Below, in pieces: positions 1-6,364 of a stretch of 8,772 nt of DNA; position 1 is the first letter of the stretch; the number at the start of each line of letters is the position of its first letter. The notes below the pieces were generated by a model. It did no database searches. It was not told where the DNA came from and worked only from the letters and a program-made list of their open reading frames with translations. A program made the position numbers and the translations under genes. Source of the DNA: an uncultured Collinsella sp. (GTDB lineage: Bacteria; Actinomycetota; Coriobacteriia; Coriobacteriales; Coriobacteriaceae); NCBI GenBank assembly GCA_900553165.1, contig USCN01000046.1, forward strand, positions 1-8,772, written 5' to 3'.

Positions 1-213
1 ATGCCAAATATGAGTACTGTGACTAATTTAGTCGCAGCATAATTGACCCCTTCAGACGTGATTTAAGCGTTTGGAGGGGTTTAAACTTGCGAAAATGTAG
101 GAGGAATGACTGTAAAAGTGTTAGTTAATGGACAATCATAGATCATTCTGGTGATCGGAAAGCTTAAAGTAATGTATCCGTTTCGGTAACAGTACTCATA
201 TTTGACATTTTTT
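1..213. repeat. Non-coding element bounded by a 23-bp inverted repeat
   Basis: Bases 1-23 and 186-208 are reverse complements at 21 of 23 positions. The uninterrupted core CAAATATGAGTACTGT lies at 5-20, with its complement at 189-204. The left arm starts at the window edge, so the repeat may be longer. About 160 bases lie between the arms and hold two shorter dyads: 46-54 with 72-80 (one G-U type pair) and 141-145 with 152-156. A run of six T follows the right arm (208-213), which also resembles an RNA closing stem plus U-tract. The region sits just past the 3' end of tatD and carries no convincing gene. It could be a small non-autonomous mobile element (MITE), an invertible segment, or a structured RNA. 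I see the repeat directly; the function is open. Confidence 0.7.
17..37. promoter_or_regulatory. Short palindrome, possible protein-binding site
   Basis: The sequence reads CTG-t-GACTAA-T-TTAGTC-g-CAG, a dyad centred on base 27 with one mismatched pair. Such a site could bind a dimeric regulator of a gene to the left of the window, or be part of the larger inverted-repeat element. No promoter could be tied to it. Confidence 0.3.
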
Positions 214-224
214 GACCACAGGGG

Positions 225-1007
225 TTAGCGAAGGTCAAAAACAGCGTGCGCATTTGCTAAAACTGCCGACTCGATGCGCTTTGCGTCACAGTTTTTGAGT
301 GAGGCAATGCGCATCGAGGTCCTTGTGAGCGATCTGATGAGCGACTGTGCGCTTGTTTCTGTGTTTGGTTCGGCTGGTGAATCGGTCTCGAGCAGTAAAC
401 GATCGAGTGGAATCTGTCGTGCGTATTCGCGACCGCGCTTGGTCGCGAGCATGCGTTCGTTGACGGAAAAATAACAGCCCGCATTACGCGCGCGGGCGAG
501 TTCGTCCGAAGTGTCGCTAAACCAGTGGAAGATGATAGCGGGGGAATCGGGGTTTGGGATGAGTAGTCCATGCGATTCGAGGACGTCCAGTACGGCTTCT
601 GCCGAACGAACGGCGTGAATTGATATCACGCGCCCGGTAAGAGGATGCTGCACGAGCGCATCGCAGAGCCGGTTAAGTGCCTGTATTTGTAGCGGCTCAC
701 TTCCAGCAAAGCGCGCGGAAAAGTCGAGTCCGACTTCGCCGATGTAGCGTTCTTGGGCAGCAACTTCGCAAAGCAGATTGACTTCGACAAAACCGCAGTG
801 GCCATCGGCGAGCCACCAGGGGTGAAGCCCAACGCCGGCGATGATGCCTGGTTGGCGACAGGCGCGCTCGTTTGCGGCCGAAAAGTCGCGCGGATTGACG
901 CCGCAGTCAAATAGACCCAAGTCCAGCGCCGTCGCCTCATCGGCAACGGCGTCCGGGTGAGCCATTAAATCAAGATGGCAGTGTGCATCAAATAACCGGG
1001 GCTCCAT
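225..1007 (-). CDS. tatD: TatD family metal-dependent hydrolase (DNase)
   Basis: This 260-residue protein has the usual length of the TatD family, whose members are cytoplasmic TIM-barrel metalloenzymes with 3'-5' exonuclease or DNase activity in DNA repair and turnover. The metal-binding residues are all visible: H9 and H11 in FDAHCHLD, E91 in GEVGLDF, H131 in SIHAV, H161 in FHWFS, and D209 in LLLETDSPAE. The GVGLHPWW motif at 58-65 is also typical. The start ATG is preceded by a GGAG about nine bases upstream. The gene begins only 14 bases after tcdA ends and in the same direction, so the two are probably cotranscribed from the promoter upstream of tcdA. The family is secure; the true substrate is not shown by sequence. 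No clear terminator of its own was seen beyond its stop. Confidence 0.93.
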   Translation of the reverse strand: MEPRLFDAHCHLDLMAHPDAVADEATALDLGLFDCGVNPRDFSAANERACRQPGIIAGVGLHPWWLADGHCGFVEVNLLCEVAAQERYIGEVGLDFSARFAGSEPLQIQALNRLCDALVQHPLTGRVISIHAVRSAEAVLDVLESHGLLIPNPDSPAIIFHWFSDTSDELARARNAGCYFSVNERMLATKRGREYARQIPLDRLLLETDSPAEPNTETSAQSLIRSLTRTSMRIASLKNCDAKRIESAVLANAHAVFDLR

Positions 1008-1021
1008 CTCGGTGCGCTCCG

Positions 1022-1816
1022 CTAGTCCAGACGTTGGCCATCGGAGCGTACGCGCTCAGTGCCGCGGCCGCTGATCTGGCGGATAACCTCGCCGGCAATC
1101 ATCTGGCCCATGATGGGCGGCATAAAGCTGGCGGTTCCCAGCTCGGTGCGCTCGTGGATGTTGGAAGGGTCGCGGGGCTGTGTCTTAACCGATTCCTCGC
1201 AGCTAAACAGCACGTGCAGGCTTTTGATTCCGCGCTTCTTACATTCTTTGCGCATAATGCGGCTCATGGGGTCACGTACCGTATCGAAAATGTCGGCAAA
1301 GCGGAGGCACTCGGGATGGAGTTTGTTGGCCCCGCCCATGGAGCTAACCAAACGAATGTCGTGGTCCTGAGCATATTTGGCAATGGTGAGCTTGGCCGAG
1401 ATGGTGTCGATGGCGTCGACGACGTAGTCGAGCTTGCCGCCCGTCTGCTCCAAAACGCTCGCGAAAAACTCGTCGATGTTATCGCTCAACAGGTATTCGG
1501 TACGCTTGATGACGGTGGCAGCAGGATTGATGTCGTGGATCATGGCTTCCATCACGTCCACCTTGCGCTTGCCGACGGTGCTGTGGAAGGCGATGGCCTG
1601 GCGATTGATATTGCTGGGCGCGATGATGTCCTTGTCCAGAATGACGAAATGACCGATGCCGCCGCGGGCGAGTGCCTCGCAGCAGTTGGAGCCCACGCCA
1701 CCGCAGCCGAGCACCAGCACTGTGGAGTTGGCGAGTTTGTCGAGCGCCTCGCGCCCCATAATGATCTCGAGCTTAGTATCGCGCGTCTCGACGGGAGCGG
1801 CAGCGGTTTCGGTCAT
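1022..1816 (-). CDS. tcdA: tRNA threonylcarbamoyladenosine dehydratase (TcdA, ThiF/E1-like)
   Basis: TcdA uses ATP to cyclise N6-threonylcarbamoyladenosine (t6A) at position 37 of ANN-decoding tRNAs to ct6A. It is a ThiF/MoeB/E1-like adenylating enzyme. In this 264-residue protein the nucleotide loop GCGGVG is at 37-42, the acidic strand ILDKD at 59-63, NRQ at 71-73, and DAIDTISAK at 134-142. The stretch RFADIFDTVRDPMSR (172-186) matches the equivalent TcdA segment of E. coli (DLAKTIQDPLA), which separates it from MoeB and ThiF. No zinc-binding CxxC pairs are seen, as expected for TcdA. An ATG six bases further upstream directly abuts the ribosome site, so I place the start at the second ATG. 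It is the first gene of a leftward unit with tatD. Family certain; the t6A role follows from similarity. Confidence 0.9.
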   Translation of the reverse strand: MTETAAAPVETRDTKLEIIMGREALDKLANSTVLVLGCGGVGSNCCEALARGGIGHFVILDKDIIAPSNINRQAIAFHSTVGKRKVDVMEAMIHDINPAATVIKRTEYLLSDNIDEFFASVLEQTGGKLDYVVDAIDTISAKLTIAKYAQDHDIRLVSSMGGANKLHPECLRFADIFDTVRDPMSRIMRKECKKRGIKSLHVLFSCEESVKTQPRDPSNIHERTELGTASFMPPIMGQMIAGEVIRQISGRGTERVRSDGQRLD

Positions 1817-1822
1817 AGACAT

Positions 1823-1828
1823 CCTCCG
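1823..1828 (-). promoter_or_regulatory. Ribosome binding site of tcdA
   Basis: CGGAGG on the minus strand ends immediately before an ATG at 1822 and lies six bases before the ATG at 1816. The normal spacing of the second ATG makes it the likely start. Confidence 0.65.
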
Positions 1829-1860
1829 ATGGGGAAGCGAATCGTGTTTTAGCTATCGTC

Positions 1861-1889
1861 ATTATAGGTATTATCGCGATTCCATTTGA
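1861..1889 (-). promoter_or_regulatory. Probable promoter of the tcdA-tatD unit
   Basis: A perfect minus-strand TATAAT lies at 1866-1861, about 45 bases before the tcdA start. The -35 position at a 17-base spacing reads TCAAAT, a weak match, so activity may be modest or need a factor. Confidence 0.4.
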
Positions 1890-1900
1890 GCCTTAGGGGC

Positions 1901-2033
1901 TTGTTGAAATGAGGCAGTGATTCGCATAAGATGAAGCAGATGGCACCCGTTGCAGCGGGTTGGCCAACTCCCAAACACGTTTGTAGCGTGAGAAGTGGCC
2001 GTCTTCGCATTACGCGGGGGCGGCTATTTTTTT
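1901..2033 (+). ncRNA. Candidate small structured RNA with intrinsic terminator
   Basis: A + strand terminator sits here although no + strand gene precedes it; the upstream gene tcdA runs leftward. Upstream is a possible promoter: TTGTTG at 1901-1906, 18 bases, then CATAAG at 1925-1930. That would give an RNA of about 97 nt starting near 1937. Three hairpins follow: ACCCGT/GCGGGT extended by TGGC/GCCA (1941-1966), CACG/CGTG (1976-1990), and the terminator stem (1996-2026) with seven T. A 10-bp palindrome GTTGGCCAAC (1959-1968) offers an alternative fold. It is not recognisable as 4.5S, 6S, tmRNA, T-box or tRNA. It could instead be a leader of sdpR, but sdpR has its own promoter downstream of the terminator. 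Confidence 0.4.
1996..2033 (+). terminator. Intrinsic terminator in the tcdA-sdpR intergenic region
   Basis: TGGCCGTC (1996-2003) pairs with GGCGGCTA (2019-2026) using two G-U pairs. An inner CGC/GCG stem in the loop extends it, and seven T follow at 2027-2033. It would end a + strand transcript begun within the intergenic region, or shield sdpR from read-through. Confidence 0.6.
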
Positions 2034-2042
2034 GAGTGTAAG

Positions 2043-2081
2043 ATTAGACAATTAGACAAACATCTAAATATCGAGTATAGT
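2043..2081 (+). promoter_or_regulatory. sdpR promoter with overlapping probable autorepressor operator
   Basis: The -10 box TATAGT is at 2076-2081 and the -35 region TAGACA at 2053-2058, with a 17-base spacing. The octamer ATTAGACA occurs twice in tandem (2043-2050, 2051-2058). The second copy forms an inverted repeat TTAGA-N6-TCTAA at 2052-2067 that covers the -35 and part of the spacer. ArsR-family repressors commonly bind such AT-rich dyads, so a dimer of SdpR here would block polymerase. Confidence 0.6.
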
Positions 2082-2105
2082 GTGCGCGTCATGAGAGATG
2101 ATGAG

Positions 2106-2111
2106 AGGAGG
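2106..2111 (+). promoter_or_regulatory. Ribosome binding site of sdpR
   Basis: AGGAGG lies four bases before the ATG at 2116. The upstream in-frame ATGs at 2098 and 2101 precede this site and so are unlikely starts. Confidence 0.7.
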
Positions 2112-2115
2112 TCTT

Positions 2116-2394
2116 ATGCCGGGAGAGGGTTTTAAGGCGCTTGCCGATCCAACGCGACGGCGCATTTTGGAGTTGCTGCGCGAGGGCAATTGCACGGCGG
2201 GGGAGCTTGCCGAGCATTTCGATATCAGTAAGCCGTCGCTAAGCCATCACTTGGCGACGCTCAAAAACGCCGGGTTGGTGACCGACGAGCGCCATGGCCA
2301 AAACATCGTATACAGCTTAAACACCACCGTCATGCAGGACTTGATCGGTTGGTTTATGGGCTTTACAAACACGGAAGGTGATAAGGATGAATAA
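2116..2394 (+). CDS. sdpR: SdpR-type ArsR family autorepressor
   Basis: This 92-residue single-domain regulator has the ArsR winged-helix fold. FKALADPTRRRILELLREG (6-24) is the opening helix pair, and the helix-turn-helix spans roughly 27-55 with the recognition segment SKPSLSHHLATLK. The ending IVYSLNTTVMQDLIGWF (64-80) closely resembles SdpR of Bacillus subtilis. There is no CxC metal-sensor motif and only one cysteine, so it is not a metal sensor of the ArsR/SmtB kind. In B. subtilis, SdpR represses its own operon and is sequestered at the membrane by SdpI bound to the SdpC toxin. Here its stop overlaps the start of the SdpI homologue by eight bases, which supports the same pairing. The promoter carries a matching dyad. 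Confidence in the family is high; the inducing signal is unknown. Confidence 0.88.
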   Translation: MPGEGFKALADPTRRRILELLREGNCTAGELAEHFDISKPSLSHHLATLKNAGLVTDERHGQNIVYSLNTTVMQDLIGWFMGFTNTEGDKDE

Positions 2395-3091
2395 CGAAAA
2401 CAAGGGCATTCACGCCACGGGGGTATCGCGGCGTGTGTGGATTGCGCTGATCGCTCTGTGCGTCGCCAATGTCGTAGCGCACCTCATAGTGATGCCGAGC
2501 TTGCCTGCGCAGATTCCTACGCACTGGGGCGCGAACGGCGCCGTCGACGGTTGGGGTCCTAGCTGGATGGCCTCCGCGCTCGGCGTGCTGCCTCTGGCAC
2601 TTCTTGCGATGTTCTACGTCGTGCCACGCATTGACCCCAAGGGCGAGGCGTATCGAACCTCGGGCAAGTTCTATCAGGGCTTCGTAATCGCCTTCACCTT
2701 GTTTATGTGCGCCATAAGCTGGTTGGGTGAGCTTACGGTCTGGGGCGTGGTGCCGGCGGTCGGTTCGGTCAACGTGCTGATTTCCGGTGCTGTCGGTCTG
2801 CTGTTCATCGGCGTAGGCAACTACTTGCCGCGTGTGAAGCGGAACTATACACTCGGTATCAAGACGCCCTGGGCGCTTGCCGATCCCGAGAACTGGCGCC
2901 GTACGCAGCGCTTTGGCGGTGCCTGCTTTATGGTGCTGGGTGTTGGCCTGATTGCGATGGGCGTGGCGGGCAGCGTGCTTTCGAGTGAAGTCGTCGCCGC
3001 GGTGATTGCGGTTCTGGCGTTTGGTTCGGTCGGAGCCGTCTACGTCTACTCGTATCTGCTGTGGCGCAAATCGCAGCGAGCCGCTCGTTAA
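2387..3091 (+). CDS. sdpI: SdpI-like integral membrane immunity/signalling protein
   Basis: The 234-residue protein has six hydrophobic segments (about 17-36, 60-81, 97-116, 120-142, 181-200 and 203-227), the topology of SdpI. The DUF1648 motif LPAQIPTHWGANGAVDGW is at 39-56, and the SdpI signature GNYLPRVKRNYTLGIKTPW at 144-162 leads into ENWRRTQRFGG. In B. subtilis, SdpI sits in the plasma membrane, protects against the SDP toxin and relays its presence to SdpR. I use the ATG overlapping the sdpR stop, with GAAGGTGAT as ribosome site about eight bases upstream; a GTG nine bases earlier is also in frame but lacks a site. Overlap implies translational coupling. No toxin gene (sdpC) or maturation genes (sdpAB) lie in the window, so this could be an orphan immunity module or respond to another envelope signal. 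Confidence 0.88.
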   Translation: MNNENKGIHATGVSRRVWIALIALCVANVVAHLIVMPSLPAQIPTHWGANGAVDGWGPSWMASALGVLPLALLAMFYVVPRIDPKGEAYRTSGKFYQGFVIAFTLFMCAISWLGELTVWGVVPAVGSVNVLISGAVGLLFIGVGNYLPRVKRNYTLGIKTPWALADPENWRRTQRFGGACFMVLGVGLIAMGVAGSVLSSEVVAAVIAVLAFGSVGAVYVYSYLLWRKSQRAAR

Positions 3092-3157
3092 GGTTGCGGA
3101 AAACTAGCGTACGCAGTTCATAGTATGTTCCGGGGGACTTTTCCCAGGTAGTATTAG

Positions 3158-3185
3158 GGGGTATGGGCAACCATGCCCCTTTTTT
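3158..3185 (+). terminator. Intrinsic terminator after sdpI
   Basis: GGGGTATGG (3158-3166) pairs with CCATGCCCC (3171-3179), nine pairs with one G-U, capped by a GCAA loop and followed by six T (3180-3185). A smaller GGGA/TCCC hairpin (about 3135-3144) lies just upstream. It separates sdpRI from ettA. Confidence 0.85.
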
Positions 3186-3276
3186 CGTTAAGTTTCAGAG
3201 CTGGTTTCCTCATTTCGTTTCCGCTAAAGCGAATCAAGAATAGGGAAACAGCAGGTAGAAAGGATAAAACAGGCAA

Positions 3277-4956
3277 ATGGCAGAGTTCATCTACCAGATG
3301 TATCAGGCTCGCAAGGCCCATGGCGACAAGGTGATCCTTGACGACGTGACCCTGAGCTTCTACCCCGGCGCCAAGATCGGCGTTGTGGGTCCCAACGGCA
3401 TGGGTAAGTCGACCCTGCTCAAGATCATGGCCGGCATCGAGGAGGTCTCCAACGGCGATGCCAGGCTCACCCCCGGCTACACCGTGGGCATCCTGCAGCA
3501 GGAGCCGCCGCTCGACGACGACAAGACCGTCATCGAGAACGTGCGCATGGCATTTGGCGACATGATTGCCAAGGTCGATCGCTTCAACAAGATCGGCGAG
3601 GAGATGTGCGACCCGGATTGCGACATGGACGCCCTCATGGCCGAGATGGGAAAGCTCCAGGACGAGATTGACGCCGCCGACGGCTGGGATATCGATTCCA
3701 AGCTCGGCCAGGCCATGGACGCCCTGCAGCTGCCCGATTCCGACATGCCGGTCAACGTGCTCTCTGGCGGCGAGCGCCGCCGCGTGGCCCTGTGCAAGCT
3801 GCTGCTCGAGGCTCCCGACCTGCTGCTGCTCGACGAGCCCACGAACCACCTGGACGCCGAGTCGATCCTTTGGCTCGAGCACTTCCTGCACAACTACCAG
3901 GGCGCGGTGCTTGCCGTCACACACGATCGCTACTTCCTGGATAACGTTGCCGAGTGGATCTGCGAGGTCGACCGCGGTCACCTCTATCCCTACAAGGGCA
4001 ACTACTCCACGTATCTGGAGACCAAGGCCGCCCGTATCGAGGCACAGGGCAACCGCGACGCCAAGCTCGCCAAGCGCATGGAGGCCGAGCTCGAGTGGGT
4101 ACGCAGCTCGCCCAAGGCTCGCCAGGCAAAGAACAAGGCCCGTCTGGCTCGCTACGAGGAGATGGAGGCCGAGGCTCGCGCAAGCCAGAAGCTCGACTGG
4201 ACCGACATCCGCATTCCTGTGGGCCCGCGTTTGGGCAACAAGGTGCTCGAGGCTCATCACCTGCACAAGGAGTTCGATGGCCGTGTGCTCATCGACGACC
4301 TTTCGTTCACCCTGCCGCGCAACGGCATCGTGGGCGTCATCGGCCCCAACGGTGTCGGTAAGACCACGCTGTTCAAGACGATTGTGGGTCTGGAGCCGCT
4401 GACTTCGGGCGAGCTCGAGGTGGGCGAGACCGTCAAGATCTCCTACGTCGATCAGAACCGTTCTGGCATCGACCCCGACAAGAACCTGTGGGAGGTCGTC
4501 TCGGACGGCCTGGACCACATGATGGTCGGCGAGACCGAGGTCCCCAGCCGCGCGTATGTGGCGAGCTTTGGCTTTAAGGGCCAGGACCAGCAGAAGCGCG
4601 CTGGCGTACTCTCCGGTGGCGAGCGCAACCGTCTGAACCTGGCGCTCACGCTCAAGCAGGGCGGCAACCTGCTGCTCCTCGACGAGCCCACGAACGACCT
4701 CGACGTCGAGACGCTGTCCTCGCTCGAAGCGGCGCTGCTCGAGTTCCCGGGCTGCTCGGTGGTCATTAGCCACGACCGTATGTTCCTGGACCGCGTCGCC
4801 ACGCACATTCTGGCGTGGGAGGGCACCGACGAGAATCCGGGCAACTGGTATTGGTTCGAGGGCAACTTTGAGGCCTATCAGGCCAACCGCATCGAGCGCC
4901 TGGGCGAGGACGCAGCCCAGCCGCATCGTATTCACCGCAAGCTGACGCGCGACTAG
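3277..4956 (+). CDS. ettA: Energy-dependent translational throttle protein EttA (ABC-F ATPase)
   Basis: EttA is a cytoplasmic ABC-F ATPase that binds the ribosomal E site and gates early elongation according to ATP/ADP level. This 559-residue protein aligns along its whole length with E. coli EttA (555). The first ATPase domain has Walker A GPNGMGKST (38-46), signature LSGGERRRV (162-170) and Walker B LLLLDEPTNHLD (182-193). The acidic arm insert is around 95-135. The charged linker that contacts P-site tRNA is around 245-320. The second domain has GPNGVGKTT (356-364), LSGGE (445-449) and LLLLDEP (465-471). Both catalytic glutamates (E187, E470) and H-loops (THDR, SHDR) are intact. The ribosome site is unusual: GAAAGGA sits 12 bases from the ATG, with only AGG closer. 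The gene is very G+C rich compared with the next two. EttA is clearly preferred over Uup or a resistance ABC-F. Confidence 0.95.
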   Translation: MAEFIYQMYQARKAHGDKVILDDVTLSFYPGAKIGVVGPNGMGKSTLLKIMAGIEEVSNGDARLTPGYTVGILQQEPPLDDDKTVIENVRMAFGDMIAKVDRFNKIGEEMCDPDCDMDALMAEMGKLQDEIDAADGWDIDSKLGQAMDALQLPDSDMPVNVLSGGERRRVALCKLLLEAPDLLLLDEPTNHLDAESILWLEHFLHNYQGAVLAVTHDRYFLDNVAEWICEVDRGHLYPYKGNYSTYLETKAARIEAQGNRDAKLAKRMEAELEWVRSSPKARQAKNKARLARYEEMEAEARASQKLDWTDIRIPVGPRLGNKVLEAHHLHKEFDGRVLIDDLSFTLPRNGIVGVIGPNGVGKTTLFKTIVGLEPLTSGELEVGETVKISYVDQNRSGIDPDKNLWEVVSDGLDHMMVGETEVPSRAYVASFGFKGQDQQKRAGVLSGGERNRLNLALTLKQGGNLLLLDEPTNDLDVETLSSLEAALLEFPGCSVVISHDRMFLDRVATHILAWEGTDENPGNWYWFEGNFEAYQANRIERLGEDAAQPHRIHRKLTRD

Positions 4957-4966
4957 TAGCAAGTAG

Positions 4967-4995
4967 AAGGGCCGCCACCAAGGGCGGCCTTTCTT
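4967..4995 (+). terminator. Intrinsic terminator after ettA
   Basis: GGCCGCC (4970-4976) pairs with GGCGGCC (4983-4989), extended outward by A-T and G-T pairs to 4967/4992, with loop ACCAAG and the tail TTTCTT. It lies ten bases past the ettA stop. Confidence 0.85.
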
Positions 4996-5167
4996 GTAGC
5001 GATTGCACTGCAGCTATGCCCTGGCTGCTGGTTTGATTCATAATCAAAGTCATCTCTTTGGGATTAAAGCCCGTTTTTGCTATGAGTGATTTTCTAATTC
5101 CGTTTAAAACGTAAAGACGCATTGGGTTGCAAGGACATAAGCAAATCGAATTGAAATATAACCAGTG

Positions 5168-5196
5168 CTGTAACGTTACAAAAAAGATTATAGAAT
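5168..5196 (+). promoter_or_regulatory. Probable promoter with 12-bp palindromic operator for the peptidase-lipoprotein pair
   Basis: The -10 candidate TAGAAT is at 5191-5196 and the -35 candidate CTGTAA at 5168-5173, with a 17-base spacing. A perfect 12-bp palindrome TGTAACGTTACA (5169-5180) overlaps the -35, an ideal place for a repressor dimer. The rest of the 280-base gap from 4957 is AT-rich and holds only the ettA terminator and this site. The ribosome site before 5237 is weak (AGAAAGAAG, 5223-5231). Confidence 0.4.
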
Positions 5197-5236
5197 AGGA
5201 GTACCTTATAAGTCGCTTCTCTAGAAAGAAGAACAT

Positions 5237-6364
5237 ATGCTTTCGCGTCGTCGTTTTCTGCAACTTGTCGCGTCTTCAATTGTCGCCTTAGCCGCACGTC
5301 CGAAAGAGGTTTTTGCTTCGACGGGCAATATTGATGGTGAGCAGATACAATTTACTTCTGAAATTGCGCAAGAGCTTGCCGATAAATATATAAAGGGACT
5401 CCTCGGCTATTCGTATACGCCTTCTGACCCTATTCCTTTTGTAGATGTTGATGGGTCCCCGCTTGGTTACATTGTTCCGGTTGTGACATCCAATAGAGCC
5501 GCGGGCTATTTGGTTTTAGATGCTTCAGATGATGAAATACTTACGGGATATCGTTTTGGAGACGGCTTAGTCAGCCCTATGGATCGGGGAGGAGATCTTG
5601 GTGTCGAGTCTTATTCGTTCAATAACCCAGTCGTAATGATCAATCCATTCGAATTCGGCGTGCAATCTTTGGACGGTTCAATAACAACAAATTGCGGAAG
5701 AACAATCCCGGCTGTTTCCATAGAAGGACGGCCTGTCGTTTTATCGAATAAACCTTCAAGCTGGAACGATGTTGTAATTTACGCAACTCAAATGCAGGAT
5801 TACACAGTATCTGGATTTCGTTCCATTTCTCAGTTTATGTCATATGATGAAAGCGAGATTAAGAGGCTTACCGCCCACTATGCTTGTATGGTGACAGCTT
5901 TTTCGAACGTTGCGGAACTGTATGGCATTGCCAATTTATATAGCGACCCTTCGCAATATATGCAGATATGGAATTACACCAATACCCATGCTCTTTCCGA
6001 TGAAGAACAGACTGTTCCCGGCGTTGTTTTGGGTGGAACGCCGATATCAACCTGTGCAACGGGGTTTACAAATTACTGCGCAAGCAGAGGAAGTACTCTT
6101 ATCGCCCGCACTGTCTCCTCTCCGGCTATCGCGAGCATTCAAAATGAGATTAACTCTAATAGACCGAATGTTTTACATGCGAGTTTGTACAACGGATCAG
6201 CCCATTCTGTAACAGCGGAGGCTTACGCCACACTTACTGGTAAGAAAACTGGAGAGACAAGGCAGATGATTGGCATAGCGGACGGCTGGAATTCATCTTT
6301 ATCCTTCCTGAAGTATGATCAGAGCTATTATGCGTGGACTTATGGAACGACTTTTTCGAAGTAG
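5237..6364 (+). CDS. Tat-exported C39-like (papain-fold) cysteine peptidase candidate
   Basis: The 375-residue protein opens with a twin-arginine signal: SRRRFLQL at 3-10, a hydrophobic stretch, and a likely cleavage after VFA (25-27). So it is exported folded. Residues about 40-110, ending in AGYLVLDASDDEILTGYRF, resemble the propeptide-like domain of streptopain-type peptidases. The C-terminal half looks like a papain-fold, C39-like domain: C217 in AHYACMVTAFSNVAELYG followed by a helix, H323 in GSAHSVTAEAY, and D349 in IGIADGWN form a plausible Cys-His-Asp triad. The usual CGP after the nucleophile is replaced by CMV. The start is fixed by an upstream in-frame TAG and the Tat motif. It overlaps the next gene by 23 bases. 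Base composition is far lower in G+C than ettA (sampled 60-base lines gave about 37-40% versus 72%), and AGA/ATA codons appear. The fold is my inference; substrate unknown. Confidence 0.6.
   Translation: MLSRRRFLQLVASSIVALAARPKEVFASTGNIDGEQIQFTSEIAQELADKYIKGLLGYSYTPSDPIPFVDVDGSPLGYIVPVVTSNRAAGYLVLDASDDEILTGYRFGDGLVSPMDRGGDLGVESYSFNNPVVMINPFEFGVQSLDGSITTNCGRTIPAVSIEGRPVVLSNKPSSWNDVVIYATQMQDYTVSGFRSISQFMSYDESEIKRLTAHYACMVTAFSNVAELYGIANLYSDPSQYMQIWNYTNTHALSDEEQTVPGVVLGGTPISTCATGFTNYCASRGSTLIARTVSSPAIASIQNEINSNRPNVLHASLYNGSAHSVTAEAYATLTGKKTGETRQMIGIADGWNSSLSFLKYDQSYYAWTYGTTFSK

Noticed and set aside
106..141. Eleven-residue peptide MTVKVLVNGQS after an AGGAGG at 99-104
   Set aside because: The ribosome site is only one base from the ATG and the peptide matches nothing; kept only as a curiosity within the inverted-repeat element.
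983..1852. 289-codon + strand frame opposite tcdA
   Set aside because: Antisense shadow; the minus strand encodes all TcdA motifs with a proper ribosome site.
1937..2033. T-box, SRP (4.5S) or tRNA identity for the intergenic RNA
   Set aside because: No T-box consensus, no GGAA-capped SRP apical loop, and no tRNA T-arm sequence are present.
3154..4962. 602-codon open frame on the minus strand opposite ettA
   Set aside because: It is the shadow of a G+C-rich gene; its translation is a monotone Leu/Val/Ala/His/Asp mixture without domain motifs, whereas the + strand is unmistakably EttA.
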